This document shows positions 26,677 through 34,566 of a stretch of DNA of 64,000 nucleotides, piece by piece. Under the pieces are notes generated by a model, which was not told where the DNA came from, made no database searches, and worked only from the letters and a program-made list of their open reading frames with translations. Positions within the stretch are counted from its first letter, which is position 1. Each line of letters opens with the position of its first letter. Source of the DNA: Caulobacter sp. (GTDB lineage Bacteria; Pseudomonadota; Alphaproteobacteria; Caulobacterales; Caulobacteraceae); the NCBI GenBank assembly GCA_029866155.1, contig JARWZW010000047.1:1-64000 (forward strand). The letters are read 5' to 3'. The translations under genes and the position numbers were made by a program.

Positions 26677-27695
26677 TCAGCCGACGACTGTTTTCGGGCC
26701 TGGCTGCGGGACTGGGCCTGGGAGCCAGCCTGCTCCTGACCGGCTGTGGCGACTCCAAACCCGCCGACACCCGCAAGGAGGTGATCTTCTCGATCCTCTC
26801 AACGGAATCCGCGCAGAACATGCAGGGCTACTGGACCCCGATCCTGGCCGATATGGAGAAGAGCACTGGCCTGAAGGTCCGGCCCTATTTCCTCAACAAC
26901 TATTCCCTGCTGGTCGAGGCCATGGGCGCCGGCAAGACCGATCTGGGCTGGTTCTCCAACCAGTCGGGCCTGGAGGCGGTGCGCCGGGCCAATGGCGAGG
27001 TCTTCGTCCGGACCTTCGACCCCTCCGGCACGGATGGCTACCAGTCCGTGATCATCGTGCCGAAGAACAGCCCGATCACCAGTGTCGAGCAGCTTCTGAA
27101 GTGCGATCGCACGCTGAATTTCGGCATTGGCGACGCTAAGTCCACCTCCGGCACCCTGGCGCCCAAGACCTATCTCTTCTCGCCCCGCGGCATCGACCCT
27201 GAAACCTGCTTCAAGACGGTCAAGTCGGCCAACCACCAGGCCAACCTGTTCGCCGTCGCCAATGGCACCCTGGACGCGGCCACCAACAATTCGACCTCCC
27301 TGGCCCTGAACGCCGCCCGGGGACAGGCCCAGTCGGGCCAGATCCGGGTCATCTGGATCTCGCCGACCATTCCGGAGGACCCGCTGGTCTGGCGCAAGGA
27401 CCTGGACCCGGTGGTCAAGGAAAAGCTGCGGCAGTTCTTCCTGACCTATGGCCAGGGCGAGGGCCCGGACGCGGCGCGTCAGAGGGCCAACCTCAAGCAG
27501 CTGTCCATGGGCGGCTTCAAGGCGGCCGACAACACCCACCTGTTGCCGGTCCGTCGCATGGAGGCCACCGAGCTGCTCAGCGAGGCGACCAAGGATGGTG
27601 ATGCGGCCAAGATTGCGACGGCCCGCAAGCAACTGGATGAGGTGATCGCCGAGCAGGCCGCCCTGCAGGCCAAGAGCGGCGCGGCCGGCAGCTAG
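26673..27695 (+). CDS. phnD: Phosphonate/phosphate-binding protein PhnD
   Basis: Captures the substrate outside the inner membrane and delivers it to PhnE. The signal [19 protein letters not shown] ends in a lipobox LLTGC, so it is probably a lipoprotein; the RR pair also resembles a Tat signal. The binding fold shows [14 protein letters not shown], the ligand-loop [16 protein letters not shown] and [15 protein letters not shown]. 340 residues. A good AAGGAG precedes the ATG, and the start overlaps phnC by four bases. Confidence 0.92.
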   Translation: MISRRLFSGLAAGLGLGASLLLTGCGDSKPADTRKEVIFSILSTESAQNMQGYWTPILADMEKSTGLKVRPYFLNNYSLLVEAMGAGKTDLGWFSNQSGLEAVRRANGEVFVRTFDPSGTDGYQSVIIVPKNSPITSVEQLLKCDRTLNFGIGDAKSTSGTLAPKTYLFSPRGIDPETCFKTVKSANHQANLFAVANGTLDAATNNSTSLALNAARGQAQSGQIRVIWISPTIPEDPLVWRKDLDPVVKEKLRQFFLTYGQGEGPDAARQRANLKQLSMGGFKAADNTHLLPVRRMEATELLSEATKDGDAAKIATARKQLDEVIAEQAALQAKSGAAGS

Positions 27696-27705
27696 GACCC
27701 AGCGG

Positions 27706-28509
27706 ATGAAGACCCCTCCCGACGCCATTCCCGCGCCCCCCCGGCGCAGCCTGACCAACTGGGTGTTTGACATCCTGATCTGGGGCGGGGTGGCGGCCCT
27801 GCTGGTGGTCAGTTTCCGCGCGGCGGAAATCTATCGTTTCACGGATCTGTTCTCGGGCTCCAACCGCATGGGGCAGTTCGGCGGGCAGTTCCTGCGGCCG
27901 GATTTCTCCCATTGGCAGACCTATGTCTCGGCCATGTGGCTGACGGTCCAGATGGCGCTCTGGGGAACGTTCCTGGCCATCATCATCGCAGTGCCCCTGG
28001 GCCTGGCCGGCGCCAAGAACATCGCGCCGATCTGGGTCCAGCAGCCGATCCGTCGCCTGCTGGATATCCAGCGCTCGATCCCTGATCTGGTGGTCGGCGC
28101 CCTGTTTGTGGTGGCGGTCAGCCTGGGACCGTTCGCCGGGGTCATGGCCCTGGCGGTCAATACCGGCGGCGTGCTGGGCAAGCTGTTCTCGGAGGCGGTG
28201 GAGTCCATTGAACGGGGACCGGTCGAGGGGGTTCGCGCCACCGGCGCCGCCCCCTTGCACGAGATCATGTGGGGCGTGATTCCGCAGGTCGCGCCGCTCT
28301 GGACCTCCTATGCCCTCTACCGGTTTGAATCCAACGCCCGGGCCGCCACGGTCCTCAGCCTGATCGGGGCCGGCGGCATCGGCCAGGTGCTGTTCGATTC
28401 CATCAACGGTTTCGAGTTCAGCCAGACGGCGGCTATCGTGATTGTCATTATCGTGGCGGTCTCCATGATCGACCTGATCTCCCAGGCGATCCGTAGCCGG
28501 CTCCTGTAG
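27706..28509 (+). CDS. phnE: Phosphonate/phosphate ABC permease PhnE
   Basis: The membrane channel of the transporter. Five to six hydrophobic segments are visible, and the ATPase-docking loop is the EAA-like stretch EGVRATGAAPLHEIMWGVIPQ. The C-terminal half with ATVLSLIGAGGIGQVLFDSI is very typical of PhnE. 267 residues. It follows phnD after 10 bases. A single permease gene implies a homodimer. Confidence 0.93.
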   Translation: MKTPPDAIPAPPRRSLTNWVFDILIWGGVAALLVVSFRAAEIYRFTDLFSGSNRMGQFGGQFLRPDFSHWQTYVSAMWLTVQMALWGTFLAIIIAVPLGLAGAKNIAPIWVQQPIRRLLDIQRSIPDLVVGALFVVAVSLGPFAGVMALAVNTGGVLGKLFSEAVESIERGPVEGVRATGAAPLHEIMWGVIPQVAPLWTSYALYRFESNARAATVLSLIGAGGIGQVLFDSINGFEFSQTAAIVIVIIVAVSMIDLISQAIRSRLL

Positions 28510-28524
28510 GTCGATGTCGGCCGT

Positions 28525-28542
28525 CTGTCGTGGAAACTTCAC
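28525..28542 (+). promoter_or_regulatory. Possible degenerate Pho box before pstS
   Basis: CTGTCGT, four bases, then ACTTCAC. The first half matches the CTGTCAT Pho-box repeat at six of seven positions, the second at only four. Position (44 bases before the pstS ATG) is sensible but the match is weak. Confidence 0.22.
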
Positions 28543-28585
28543 GGTCCGGCCCTAAGGACCGAAGGCCCAGAGGAACAACCCGGAC

Positions 28586-29629
28586 ATGATGATGAAGAGA
28601 CTTCTGGCTGTCGCGGCCTTTGGCCTGGCCGTCTCTGCAGCCGGCGCCGCAAACGCCGCCCGGGACTATGTCTGGGCCGCAGGCTCATCGACGGTGTTTC
28701 CCTACACCACCCGGGTGGCCGAGAATTTCGCCCGCAAGAGCGGCAGCAAGACCCCCAAGGTCGAGAGCCTGGGCACGGGCGGCGGGATCAAGCTGTTCTG
28801 CGGCGGGGCGGGGGATGACTTTCCGGACATCGCCAATGCTTCGCGCCCCCTCAAGGCCTCTGAATTCGAGGCCTGTCAGAAAAACGGCGTCACCGACATC
28901 CTCGAGATCAAGGTTGGCTATGACGGCATCGTCATGGCGATGGACAAGCGGGCTCCGGACTTCGACATGAAGCTGGAGCATCTTTACCTGGCCCTTTCCA
29001 GCCAGGTGCTGCGTCAGGGCCGTCCCCTGCCCAATCCCTATCGGACCTGGTCGCAGATCGGCGCCGGCCTGCCGTCGACCCGGATCCTGGTCTATGGCCC
29101 GCCGCCCACCAGCGGCACCCGGGACGCCTTTCTGGAACTGGGGATCGAGCACGGCGCCCAGCGGTTTGAAGTGCTGAAGGCGATGAAGAAGGACGACGAG
29201 AAGGCCTTCAAGGCCCTGGTCGACCCGCTACGCAACGATGGCTGGATCGACGCCGGCGAGAATGACAACGCCATCGTCCAGACCCTGACCAAGACGCCAG
29301 GCTCGAGCGGCGTCTTCGGTTATTTCTTCTACGAAGAGAACATGGACAAGGTGAAGGTGGCGACCATCGATGGCGTCAAACCCAGCCTGCAGACCATCGC
29401 CAGCGGCCAGTATCCGCTGTCCAGGTCACTGTTCATCTATGTGAAAAAGTCCCGGCTCGACCTGACGCCCGGCCTGCGGGCCTTTGTCAGGGAGTTTACC
29501 TCGGACTCGGCGACGGGCCGGGGCGGCTACCTCCAGGAGCGCGGCCTGATCCCGCTTCCGCCCGCCCTGCACGAACAGGTCAAGCAGAAGGTCAAGACCG
29601 GGGCGGTCATGGACAAGCCGCTGAAATAG
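28586..29629 (+). CDS. pstS: Phosphate-binding protein PstS
   Basis: A periplasmic high-affinity phosphate receptor. The signal peptide (KRLLAVAAFGLAVSAAGAANA) is followed by the first ligand loop WAAGSSTVFPYT, then ESLGTGGGIKLFC, and the second phosphate-contact region YGPPPTSGTRDAFLEL. These are the standard PstS phosphate-ligand loops. 347 residues. Three ATGs in a row start the gene; AGAGGAAC is the ribosome site. There is no pstCAB, phoU or phoB next to it. It comes 76 bases after phnE on the same strand. Confidence 0.92.
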   Translation: MMMKRLLAVAAFGLAVSAAGAANAARDYVWAAGSSTVFPYTTRVAENFARKSGSKTPKVESLGTGGGIKLFCGGAGDDFPDIANASRPLKASEFEACQKNGVTDILEIKVGYDGIVMAMDKRAPDFDMKLEHLYLALSSQVLRQGRPLPNPYRTWSQIGAGLPSTRILVYGPPPTSGTRDAFLELGIEHGAQRFEVLKAMKKDDEKAFKALVDPLRNDGWIDAGENDNAIVQTLTKTPGSSGVFGYFFYEENMDKVKVATIDGVKPSLQTIASGQYPLSRSLFIYVKKSRLDLTPGLRAFVREFTSDSATGRGGYLQERGLIPLPPALHEQVKQKVKTGAVMDKPLK

Positions 29630-29652
29630 CGGCTCGGCCGAGTTGACCGGTC

Positions 29653-30576
29653 CTACCCTCCGGTCTTTTCCCGGATCCAGGCGCTGGCCGAGGTGATGGC
29701 GCGGCGGGCGGCGGTCAGTTGACCGGACCAGGCATGCCAGACGTGGATCATCTCCGGCCAGATTTCCAGCCGGACGTCGACCCCGGCCAGGCCCGCCCGT
29801 TCCGCCACGGCGATGGAGTCGGACATCAGGACCTCCGCCCCCCCGACATGGATCAGGATGGGGGCGAGGCCCGTAAAGTCGGCCAGGGCCGGCGAGGCCA
29901 GGGGCTGGGCCGGGTCAGCCCCGGCCATATAGGCGGCGGCGAACTCGTCCAGGCCCTGGACGGTGATCATCGGGTCCAGGGCGGCCAGCTGTTCATAGGA
30001 GGGGCCCTTTTGCGCCAGATTGGCCCAGGGGCTGATGCAGAACAGGCCCGCAGGCTGCGGCAATCCCGCGTCACGGGCGGCCAGGGCCGTGGCCAGGGTG
30101 AGGCCGCCACCGGCCGAATCCCCGGCGATGACCATCCGTCCGGGATCCAGTCCGGCCTCCAGCAGATGGCGCCAGGCCTTTACCCCGTCCTCGACAGCGG
30201 CCGGGAAGGGGTTTTCGGGGCCCATGCGATAGTCGGGGACCAGGGCGGTGCAGCCCGCTTCGGCCGCCAGCCGCGCCACCGTGGGGCGATGGCTGCGCGG
30301 GCTGCCGATGCAGTAGCCCCCGCCGTGGAGATAGAGGATGGTGCGGCTGTCGTCGGCATTGACCGGGGCCAACCCCTCGGCCGGCATGCCCTCGATATCC
30401 ACATCGATGCGCAGGCAGCCGTCAGGCAGGGACGCCATTTCGCCAAAGGCGTCCATACCCGTCCTGCGGGTCTGCCAGTCGGGTGGCGGCGAACCCTCAG
30501 GCGGCTGGGTCGCCGCATAGAGACCGCGCACAAGGCCGATCTCCGGATCCTTCCAGGACCTTTCGCCGCTATCCAT
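29653..30576 (-). CDS. Alpha/beta hydrolase fold-3 (hormone-sensitive-lipase family) esterase
   Basis: Hydrolyses short-chain esters, possibly xenobiotic. The oxyanion motif HGGGYCIGSP is at residues of about 84-93, and the nucleophile Ser154 lies in AGDSAGGG, both diagnostic. Asp and His of the triad are in HVGGAEVLMSDS and MIHVWHAW. 307 residues with a 60-residue helical cap at the start. The ATG at 30576 follows GGGGGAGA. It lies downstream of lpd on the minus strand and is convergent with pstS. Confidence 0.9.
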   Translation of the reverse strand: MDSGERSWKDPEIGLVRGLYAATQPPEGSPPPDWQTRRTGMDAFGEMASLPDGCLRIDVDIEGMPAEGLAPVNADDSRTILYLHGGGYCIGSPRSHRPTVARLAAEAGCTALVPDYRMGPENPFPAAVEDGVKAWRHLLEAGLDPGRMVIAGDSAGGGLTLATALAARDAGLPQPAGLFCISPWANLAQKGPSYEQLAALDPMITVQGLDEFAAAYMAGADPAQPLASPALADFTGLAPILIHVGGAEVLMSDSIAVAERAGLAGVDVRLEIWPEMIHVWHAWSGQLTAARRAITSASAWIREKTGG

Positions 30577-30647
30577 CCGCCGTCTCCCCCTTCAACCCTG
30601 TTGGTGTCAGGGTAGGCCGGTTTGACCGGCCAGGGGAAGCGCCGGCG

Positions 30648-32045
30648 TCAGGCCTGCATGGTCCAGCCCTCGACGCCCATGGCCGCCTGGCGGCCGGCCT
30701 CGGAACGGGTGGGATGGGGATGGCAGATCCGGGCGATGTCCTCGCTCGCCGCTCCGAAGGCCATGGCGACGCAATATTCGCCGATCAGCTCGCCGGCCTG
30801 GGGCCCCACCATATGGACCCCCAGGATGCGGTCGGTCGCAGCGTCGGCCAGCACCTTCACATAGCCGTCCGTCTCGTGATTGATCTTGGCGCGGCTGTTG
30901 GCCGAGAAGGGGAACCTGCCGGCCTTGTAGGCGACGCCCTTGGCCTTGAGCTGCTCCTCGGTCTTGCCGACCCAGGCGACTTCCGGAGCGGTGTAGACGA
31001 CGCTGGGGACCAGGTCATAGTCCACATGCCCCGCCTTGCCGGCGATCAGTTCGATACAGGCCACGGCGTCCTCTTCGGCCTTGTGGGCCAGCATGGGGCC
31101 GTGAACCACATCGCCGATGGCCCAGACGCCCGGGGCGCTGGTGCGGAAATGATCGGTTTCGATGACACCGCGGGGGTCCGGGACAATTCCGACCGTCTCC
31201 AGGCCCAGGCCAGAGGTATAGGCCCGGCGGCCCACGGCCAGCAGAACATAGTCAGCCTTCAAGGTCTGGGCTTCGCCGCCGGCGACGGGCTCGACCGTCA
31301 GGTCGACGCCGGTTGCGCCCGAGACGGCCGCCGTGACCTTGGATCCCAGCTGGAACTTGATCCCCTGTTTGGTCAGGGAGCGCTGGAAGGTCTTGGCCGT
31401 CTCCTCGTCCATGCCGGGGCAGATGCGCGGCAGATATTCGATGACGGTCACCTGGGCGCCCAGGCGGCGCCAGACCGATCCCAGCTCCAGCCCGATGATG
31501 CCCGCGCCGATGACCACCAGGGACCCTGGCACTTCGCTCAGCGACAGGGCGCCGGTGGAATCGACGATGCGGTTCTGGTCCACAACCACGCCCGGCAGGG
31601 GTGAGGGCTCCGATCCTGTGGCGATGACGATGTGTTTGGCTTCGAGCAGCTGCTCGGAGCCGTCCTCGCCCTTGACCACGACCTTGCCTGGCCCGTCGAT
31701 CCGGCCCCAGCCCTTGATGTAGTCGGCCTTGTTCTTCTTGAAGAGGAACTCGATACCCTTGGTCAGGGCCGCAACGCTGTCGGCCTTCTGGGTCATCATC
31801 TGCCCCAGGTTCAGACGCGGCATGACCTCGATGCCGAGGATGGCGAACTCCCCCTTGGCGGCCTCGTACATTTCCGAGGCGTGGAGCATCGCCTTGGACG
31901 GCATGCAGCCCACGTTCAGGCAGGTCCCGCCCAGAACGCCCCGGCCCTCGACACAGGCCACCTTGAGGCCAAGCTGGCCGGCCCGGATCGCAGCGTTATA
32001 GCCGCCGGGGCCGCCCCCGATGATGACGACGTCGTACTGTGCCAT
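30648..32045 (-). CDS. lpdA: Dihydrolipoyl dehydrogenase (E3)
   Basis: Reoxidises the lipoyl arm of 2-oxoglutarate dehydrogenase (and perhaps other complexes), giving NADH. The ATG at 32045 (MAQYDVVIIGGGPGGYNAA) starts the FAD-binding fold and follows AGAGGAAG. The redox disulfide is Cys42-Cys47 in GGTCLNVGCMPSK; the NAD fold has VVIGAGIIGLELGSVW; the active base is in HPHPTRSEA. 465 residues is the family norm. The same frame stays open for 94 more codons upstream, described separately. Last enzyme gene of the TCA cluster. Confidence 0.96.
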   Translation of the reverse strand: MAQYDVVIIGGGPGGYNAAIRAGQLGLKVACVEGRGVLGGTCLNVGCMPSKAMLHASEMYEAAKGEFAILGIEVMPRLNLGQMMTQKADSVAALTKGIEFLFKKNKADYIKGWGRIDGPGKVVVKGEDGSEQLLEAKHIVIATGSEPSPLPGVVVDQNRIVDSTGALSLSEVPGSLVVIGAGIIGLELGSVWRRLGAQVTVIEYLPRICPGMDEETAKTFQRSLTKQGIKFQLGSKVTAAVSGATGVDLTVEPVAGGEAQTLKADYVLLAVGRRAYTSGLGLETVGIVPDPRGVIETDHFRTSAPGVWAIGDVVHGPMLAHKAEEDAVACIELIAGKAGHVDYDLVPSVVYTAPEVAWVGKTEEQLKAKGVAYKAGRFPFSANSRAKINHETDGYVKVLADAATDRILGVHMVGPQAGELIGEYCVAMAFGAASEDIARICHPHPTRSEAGRQAAMGVEGWTMQA

Positions 32046-32327
32046 GGGCCAAGTCTTCCTCTGCGTAGGGACTTCATATGGCAAATCATGCTCGTCGATG
32101 CGAGGCCCGAGGACCAATTCCGCGAAAGGTTCTTTCATCGGACCCCCATGGGTCTGCAGCAGGCGGGGCGCCGAGGGCCTGCCCAGGGCGGCGGCAAGCA
32201 GCGCCACCCCGGCGGCAAGCAGGGCGCCCGCGCCAAGCAGGAGGGGCCGGCCTGCGGCCGCAGCGTTCAGGATCAGCCCCGCCAGCAGCAGCAACAGGAG
32301 CTGAACCATGGCCAGCACAGATTTCAA
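32046..32327 (-). other. In-frame hydrophobic leader joined to lpdA (coding status unclear)
   Basis: From a TTG at 32327 (GGTGGGA upstream) the lpdA frame is open for 94 codons without a stop. It would encode two hydrophobic segments (MVQLLLLLLAGLILNAAAA and LLLGAGALLAAGVALLAAA) and a short linker. Codon choice in the hydrophobic part looks like real coding sequence. Either an alternative, membrane-anchored E3 exists, or this is a 5' untranslated leader or decayed small gene. No separate protein can end here in this frame. Confidence 0.35.
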
Positions 32328-32398
32328 GAGCGTCCCACCCCGGCGCGATTAACGGTCAAACTGATTAAAGGCTTTTGGTGAAGCTGTTCCGAGAGGAC

Positions 32399-33175
32399 TC
32401 AAGCAGCAGGGGAGGTTCGCCGTCCGGTGAGGCTGTAGAGACACAGGATGACGACGCCTTCCACGAACAGCATCACCGTCAGGGCTGACTGCTCCACGGA
32501 ATGGATTCCAGGATCGCCGATCGTCAGCTCACTGAACAGCCAGACCCCGGTCTGGAAGATCAGGGCGATCAGGGCGAGGGTCACGGCGCCGCCCGGGTCT
32601 CTCGCCAGTCGCTGCAGGGCGCGCAGGCGCAGGGCGGTCGCCCCCAGCCAGACCCAGGTCGGCTCCCAGAGCCAGCCGGACGCGGCCCGGATCAGGTATT
32701 CCGCGAAGGGCAGGGTGAAGAGGCGTTCGGCCAGGACCTGCCGGGGGTCTCCCAGCCAGTCCGCCAGATGGGGGGCCGCGTGAAACAGGGCGATAGCCAG
32801 GATCACCGCACCGATCAGCAGGGTTCGAAGGCCGCCGACGGCCGAGGCCTGGACAGAGGCGGCAACCGGGACCCCGTCCTGTTGTCCGGTCCTGGCGGGC
32901 TTTTGGGGCGCGGCGGGGGACCGCGCTCCGCTGGCCGGCTTCTGGCCCTTGGCCTTGTCCCGGAGGGCCTGTGGCTGGGAGGCCGCAGCCGCGTCGGGGC
33001 TCGTCAGCGGACGACCATCGCCTGTTCGGGCCCGGGACCCGTCCACTGGGGTCGCGGCCGGTTGGCCATGGGTCCCGAGATTCAGGTCCCGGCCCCGTCC
33101 CGGGCCTCCACCCAGCCTCGGCCATGACCAGCGGCGCGCATCGCTGACGATGGGGTCCTGGTCTGGCCGGATCAT
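32399..33175 (-). CDS. Membrane protein of unknown function within the odh/lpd cluster
   Basis: Not recognised. The first 110 residues are charged, proline/alanine-rich and probably disordered; then three to four hydrophobic segments follow (LLIGAVILAIALFHAAPHL, WVWLGATALRLRALQ, GAVTLALIALIFQTGVWLF, ALTVMLFVEGVVILCLYSL). No signal peptide. 258 residues. The start is 15 bases after the sucB stop, so it is almost certainly co-transcribed with the oxoglutarate dehydrogenase genes and lies before lpdA. The start codon within the disordered part is uncertain. Confidence 0.7.
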   Translation of the reverse strand: MIRPDQDPIVSDARRWSWPRLGGGPGRGRDLNLGTHGQPAATPVDGSRARTGDGRPLTSPDAAAASQPQALRDKAKGQKPASGARSPAAPQKPARTGQQDGVPVAASVQASAVGGLRTLLIGAVILAIALFHAAPHLADWLGDPRQVLAERLFTLPFAEYLIRAASGWLWEPTWVWLGATALRLRALQRLARDPGGAVTLALIALIFQTGVWLFSELTIGDPGIHSVEQSALTVMLFVEGVVILCLYSLTGRRTSPAA

Positions 33176-33190
33176 GGGGAGCGCCGCCGA

Positions 33191-34420
33191 CTAGACGTCC
33201 AGCAACAGGCGTTGCGGGTCTTCGATCGCTTCCTTGACCCGGACCAGGAAGGTCACGGCGCCCTGGCCGTCCACGACCCTGTGGTCATAGGACAGGGCCA
33301 GGTACATCATGGGACGGATGACGATCTGGCCGTTGACCACCATGGGCCGGTCCTGGATCTTGTGCATGCCGAGGATGCCCGACTGCGGGGCGTTGAGGAT
33401 CGGAGTCGACATCAGCGAGCCATAGACCCCGCCATTGGAGATGGTGAAGGTGCCGCCCTGCATGTCCTCGATGGCCAGATGACCGTCACGGGCCTTCTTG
33501 CCGAGGGCGCCGATGGACTTCTCGATATCCGCCAGGGACATTTGGTCGGCGTCCCGCACGATCGGGACCACGAGGCCCTTTTCCGTGCCGACGGCGACGC
33601 CGATGTCATAGTGGTTCTTGTAGATCAGGTCTGTGCCGTCGATCTCGGCATTGACGTCCGGAACGGCCTTCAGGGCGGCGACGCAGGCGCGGACGAAGAA
33701 GCTCATGAAGCCCAGCTTCACGCCATGGCTCTTTTCGAAGACGTCCTTGTACTGATTGCGCAGCGCCATCACGGCGCTCATGTCCACCTCATTGAAGGTG
33801 GTGAGCATGGCGGCGTTGTTCTGCGCCTCCTTGAGGCGGCGAGCGATGGTCTGGCGCAGGCGGGTCATCTTGACCCGCTGTTCGGTGGGATGCACGGCCC
33901 GGCTGGCCGCTGGAGCGGCGGCGGCGGCCGCTGGCTTGGCGGCCCGGGCGTCGAGGGCGGCCAGGGCGTCGCCCTTGGTGATCCGTCCGTCCTTGCCGGT
34001 TCCGGCCACGGCCGCAGGATCGAGGCCGGATTCCGTGACAATCCGCTGGACCGACGGCGCCAGGGGCAGGGCGTCCGTCGGCCGGGCTTGAGCAGGAGCC
34101 GGCGCGGGTGCTGGCGGCGGGGTCTTGGCTGGGGCCGGGGCGGCCGGGGCTGCAGCAGCGGCCGGAGGCGGCGAAGAGGCCACGGCGCCCTCGGCGACCC
34201 GGCCCAACAGGGTGCCGGGGGTCACGGTGTCGCCATCGGCGGCGCTGATGGCTTCCAGGACCCCGTCCGCCGGCGAGGCTACTTCGAGACTGACCTTGTC
34301 GGTTTCGAGCTCGACCAGGATTTCGTCCTTCCGCACCGCATCGCCGGGCTTCTTGGTCCAGCGGGCGACCGTCGCTTCGGTGACGGATTCGCCCAGGGCG
34401 GGGGTCATGATATCGGCCAT
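33191..34420 (-). CDS. sucB: 2-Oxoglutarate dehydrogenase E2, dihydrolipoyllysine succinyltransferase
   Basis: The core of the 2-oxoglutarate dehydrogenase complex: it transfers the succinyl group to CoA. A lipoyl domain carries the modified Lys42 in [15 protein letters not shown]. An alanine/proline linker leads to the E3-binding domain ([20 protein letters not shown]) and then the catalytic domain with the histidine in [17 protein letters not shown] at the C-terminus. 409 residues with one lipoyl domain, as usual for this enzyme. It is 146 bases after sucA. Confidence 0.96.
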   Translation of the reverse strand: MADIMTPALGESVTEATVARWTKKPGDAVRKDEILVELETDKVSLEVASPADGVLEAISAADGDTVTPGTLLGRVAEGAVASSPPPAAAAAPAAPAPAKTPPPAPAPAPAQARPTDALPLAPSVQRIVTESGLDPAAVAGTGKDGRITKGDALAALDARAAKPAAAAAAPAASRAVHPTEQRVKMTRLRQTIARRLKEAQNNAAMLTTFNEVDMSAVMALRNQYKDVFEKSHGVKLGFMSFFVRACVAALKAVPDVNAEIDGTDLIYKNHYDIGVAVGTEKGLVVPIVRDADQMSLADIEKSIGALGKKARDGHLAIEDMQGGTFTISNGGVYGSLMSTPILNAPQSGILGMHKIQDRPMVVNGQIVIRPMMYLALSYDHRVVDGQGAVTFLVRVKEAIEDPQRLLLDV

Positions 34421-34521
34421 GGGTCTCTCTTGGCTCCGGTGTCGTGGCCGGGGCCGGCGGGCCCCCAGCCTTCAGGCGGGATGCACGGTCAGGGGCCGTG
34501 CGGGCAGGCTATCATCCAGGA

Positions 34522-34556
34522 CCCGGCCCGGCTTCGAAAAAGCACATCGGGCCGGG
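34522..34556 (-). other. Stem-loop between sucA and sucB
   Basis: CCCGGCCCG and CGGGCCGGG form a perfect 9-bp stem with a 17-base loop that contains five consecutive T on the coding strand. It starts ten bases after the sucA stop. It may reduce read-through or protect the upstream RNA. Confidence 0.5.
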
Positions 34557-34566
34557 CGGGTCGAGG

